A stretch of DNA of 64,000 nt from Camarhynchus parvulus. Taxonomy: Eukaryota > Chordata > Aves > Passeriformes > Thraupidae. The position numbers and the translations under genes were made by a program. Location of the stretch: NCBI RefSeq assembly GCF_901933205.1, contig NC_044572.1, positions 65,140,465 to 65,204,464 on the forward strand, given 5' to 3'. Positions 63,311 through 64,000 of the stretch are shown piece after piece; positions within the stretch are counted from its first letter, which is position 1; every line of letters begins with the position of its first letter. Below the pieces are notes generated by a model, which saw only the letters and a list, made by a program, of their open reading frames with translations, had not been told where the DNA came from and made no database searches.

Positions 63311-64000
63311 GATCCCAAAAGAACGACAAATCGTCTTTTAGTGGATGTTGTCTAGCCCAGTGTATTGCTTTTGAATTGCTCAGCTCTGGGGGCTTTTGCC
63401 TTTGGAGACTGTCTGGTCTATTTTTTATGGCAGCATAAACTTTCTGAGGCTCTTGGGGTCAGGCTGCATGAATGGACTGGATAGTTGCTAGTATTATACA
63501 TAAAGAGGGGGTGTGATCCAGTCCTGAAGAGTGCTCCTCACAAGAGGCCAAAAGGCACCTCCTGCTTCTCTTCGGGGATGACACAGATAAAAGGAGAGAA
63601 AGTGGGTGGACAGTGAGAGATATTGGAAAGGCTAGAAAAGGCAATCTCAGCCAACTTTTTAAATTTCATGACTGAGAGCCACTCAATGAGGAAGCAGAAG
63701 AGGAAAAAAGAATATTCGAAACTGATAAGGAAATATTTTTAGATAACATTTAATTAACCCTGGGAACTTACAAAACACCACTATGTCCAAAAGATTAACA
63801 GGATTCAAAACAGACTAGGTAGGCATTTTATGGATGAGAAGAATTCACGAGGCAAGATTTTAAAATCTATAAGAGATGCAAGCTCTCATGCTTCATGGTG
63901 TTGAGAAACAGCAAACTGGTGCGGAGTAGGAAAGTGCTTCTCTAGGATGCAGATCATCCCATGATGGTTCATGGGGAGTTTCTTGCACTGTCCTGTGAGG
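63311..64000. other. Intergenic end of window, nothing recognised
   Basis: AT-rich to mixed DNA with no gene, repeat or motif cluster that I can support. Confidence 0.5.

Overview
The window is vertebrate nuclear DNA, almost certainly from a bird. The only protein-coding gene is the 3' end of TFAP2A (transcription factor AP-2 alpha), read on the + strand. Two coding exons (2024-2165 and 3728-4016) give an almost unchanged AP-2 alpha C-terminus inside split, GT-AG-bounded exons. The avian assignment rests on very low transposon content over 64 kb, one fragment of an LTR family common in neoavian and songbird genomes (about 31019-31420), one weak CR1 3' end, and a few very old tRNA-derived SINE (MIR-type) remnants. 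Species cannot be stated.

Layout: 1-2023 is TFAP2A intron 5, followed by exon 6, intron 6 and the last exon with the stop codon. A 3' UTR of about 1.5-1.7 kb has several AATAAA signals, AU-rich elements and a Pumilio site. From about 5.8 kb to the end there is no recognisable coding gene. This matches the known arrangement in mammals, where TFAP2A is followed on its 3' side by a large gene desert that carries its long-range craniofacial and neural-crest enhancers.

Within the desert the base composition is uneven. A chain of CpG-rich blocks lies at about 11.6-16.4 kb, and a second lies at about 35.5-37.0 kb with a palindromic cAMP-response element at its edge. Between these are AT-rich stretches with dense homeodomain, SOX and AP-1-like words (about 8.6-9.0, 14.5-15.3, 20.8-21.1, 33.0-33.7, 35.7-36.4, 44.5-44.8, 54.8-54.95 and 62.4-63.3 kb). 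These read like conserved non-coding elements, but conservation cannot be tested from one sequence, so they are candidates only.

The most striking structure is a 462-base, nearly pure polypyrimidine tract (52211-52672). It consists of a TTCTCC hexamer array, a TCC block and a TTTTTC array, and it abuts a degenerate tRNA-derived SINE head. No operon-like system, RNA gene, CRISPR or intact mobile element was found. The likely role of the window is the TFAP2A 3' regulatory landscape.
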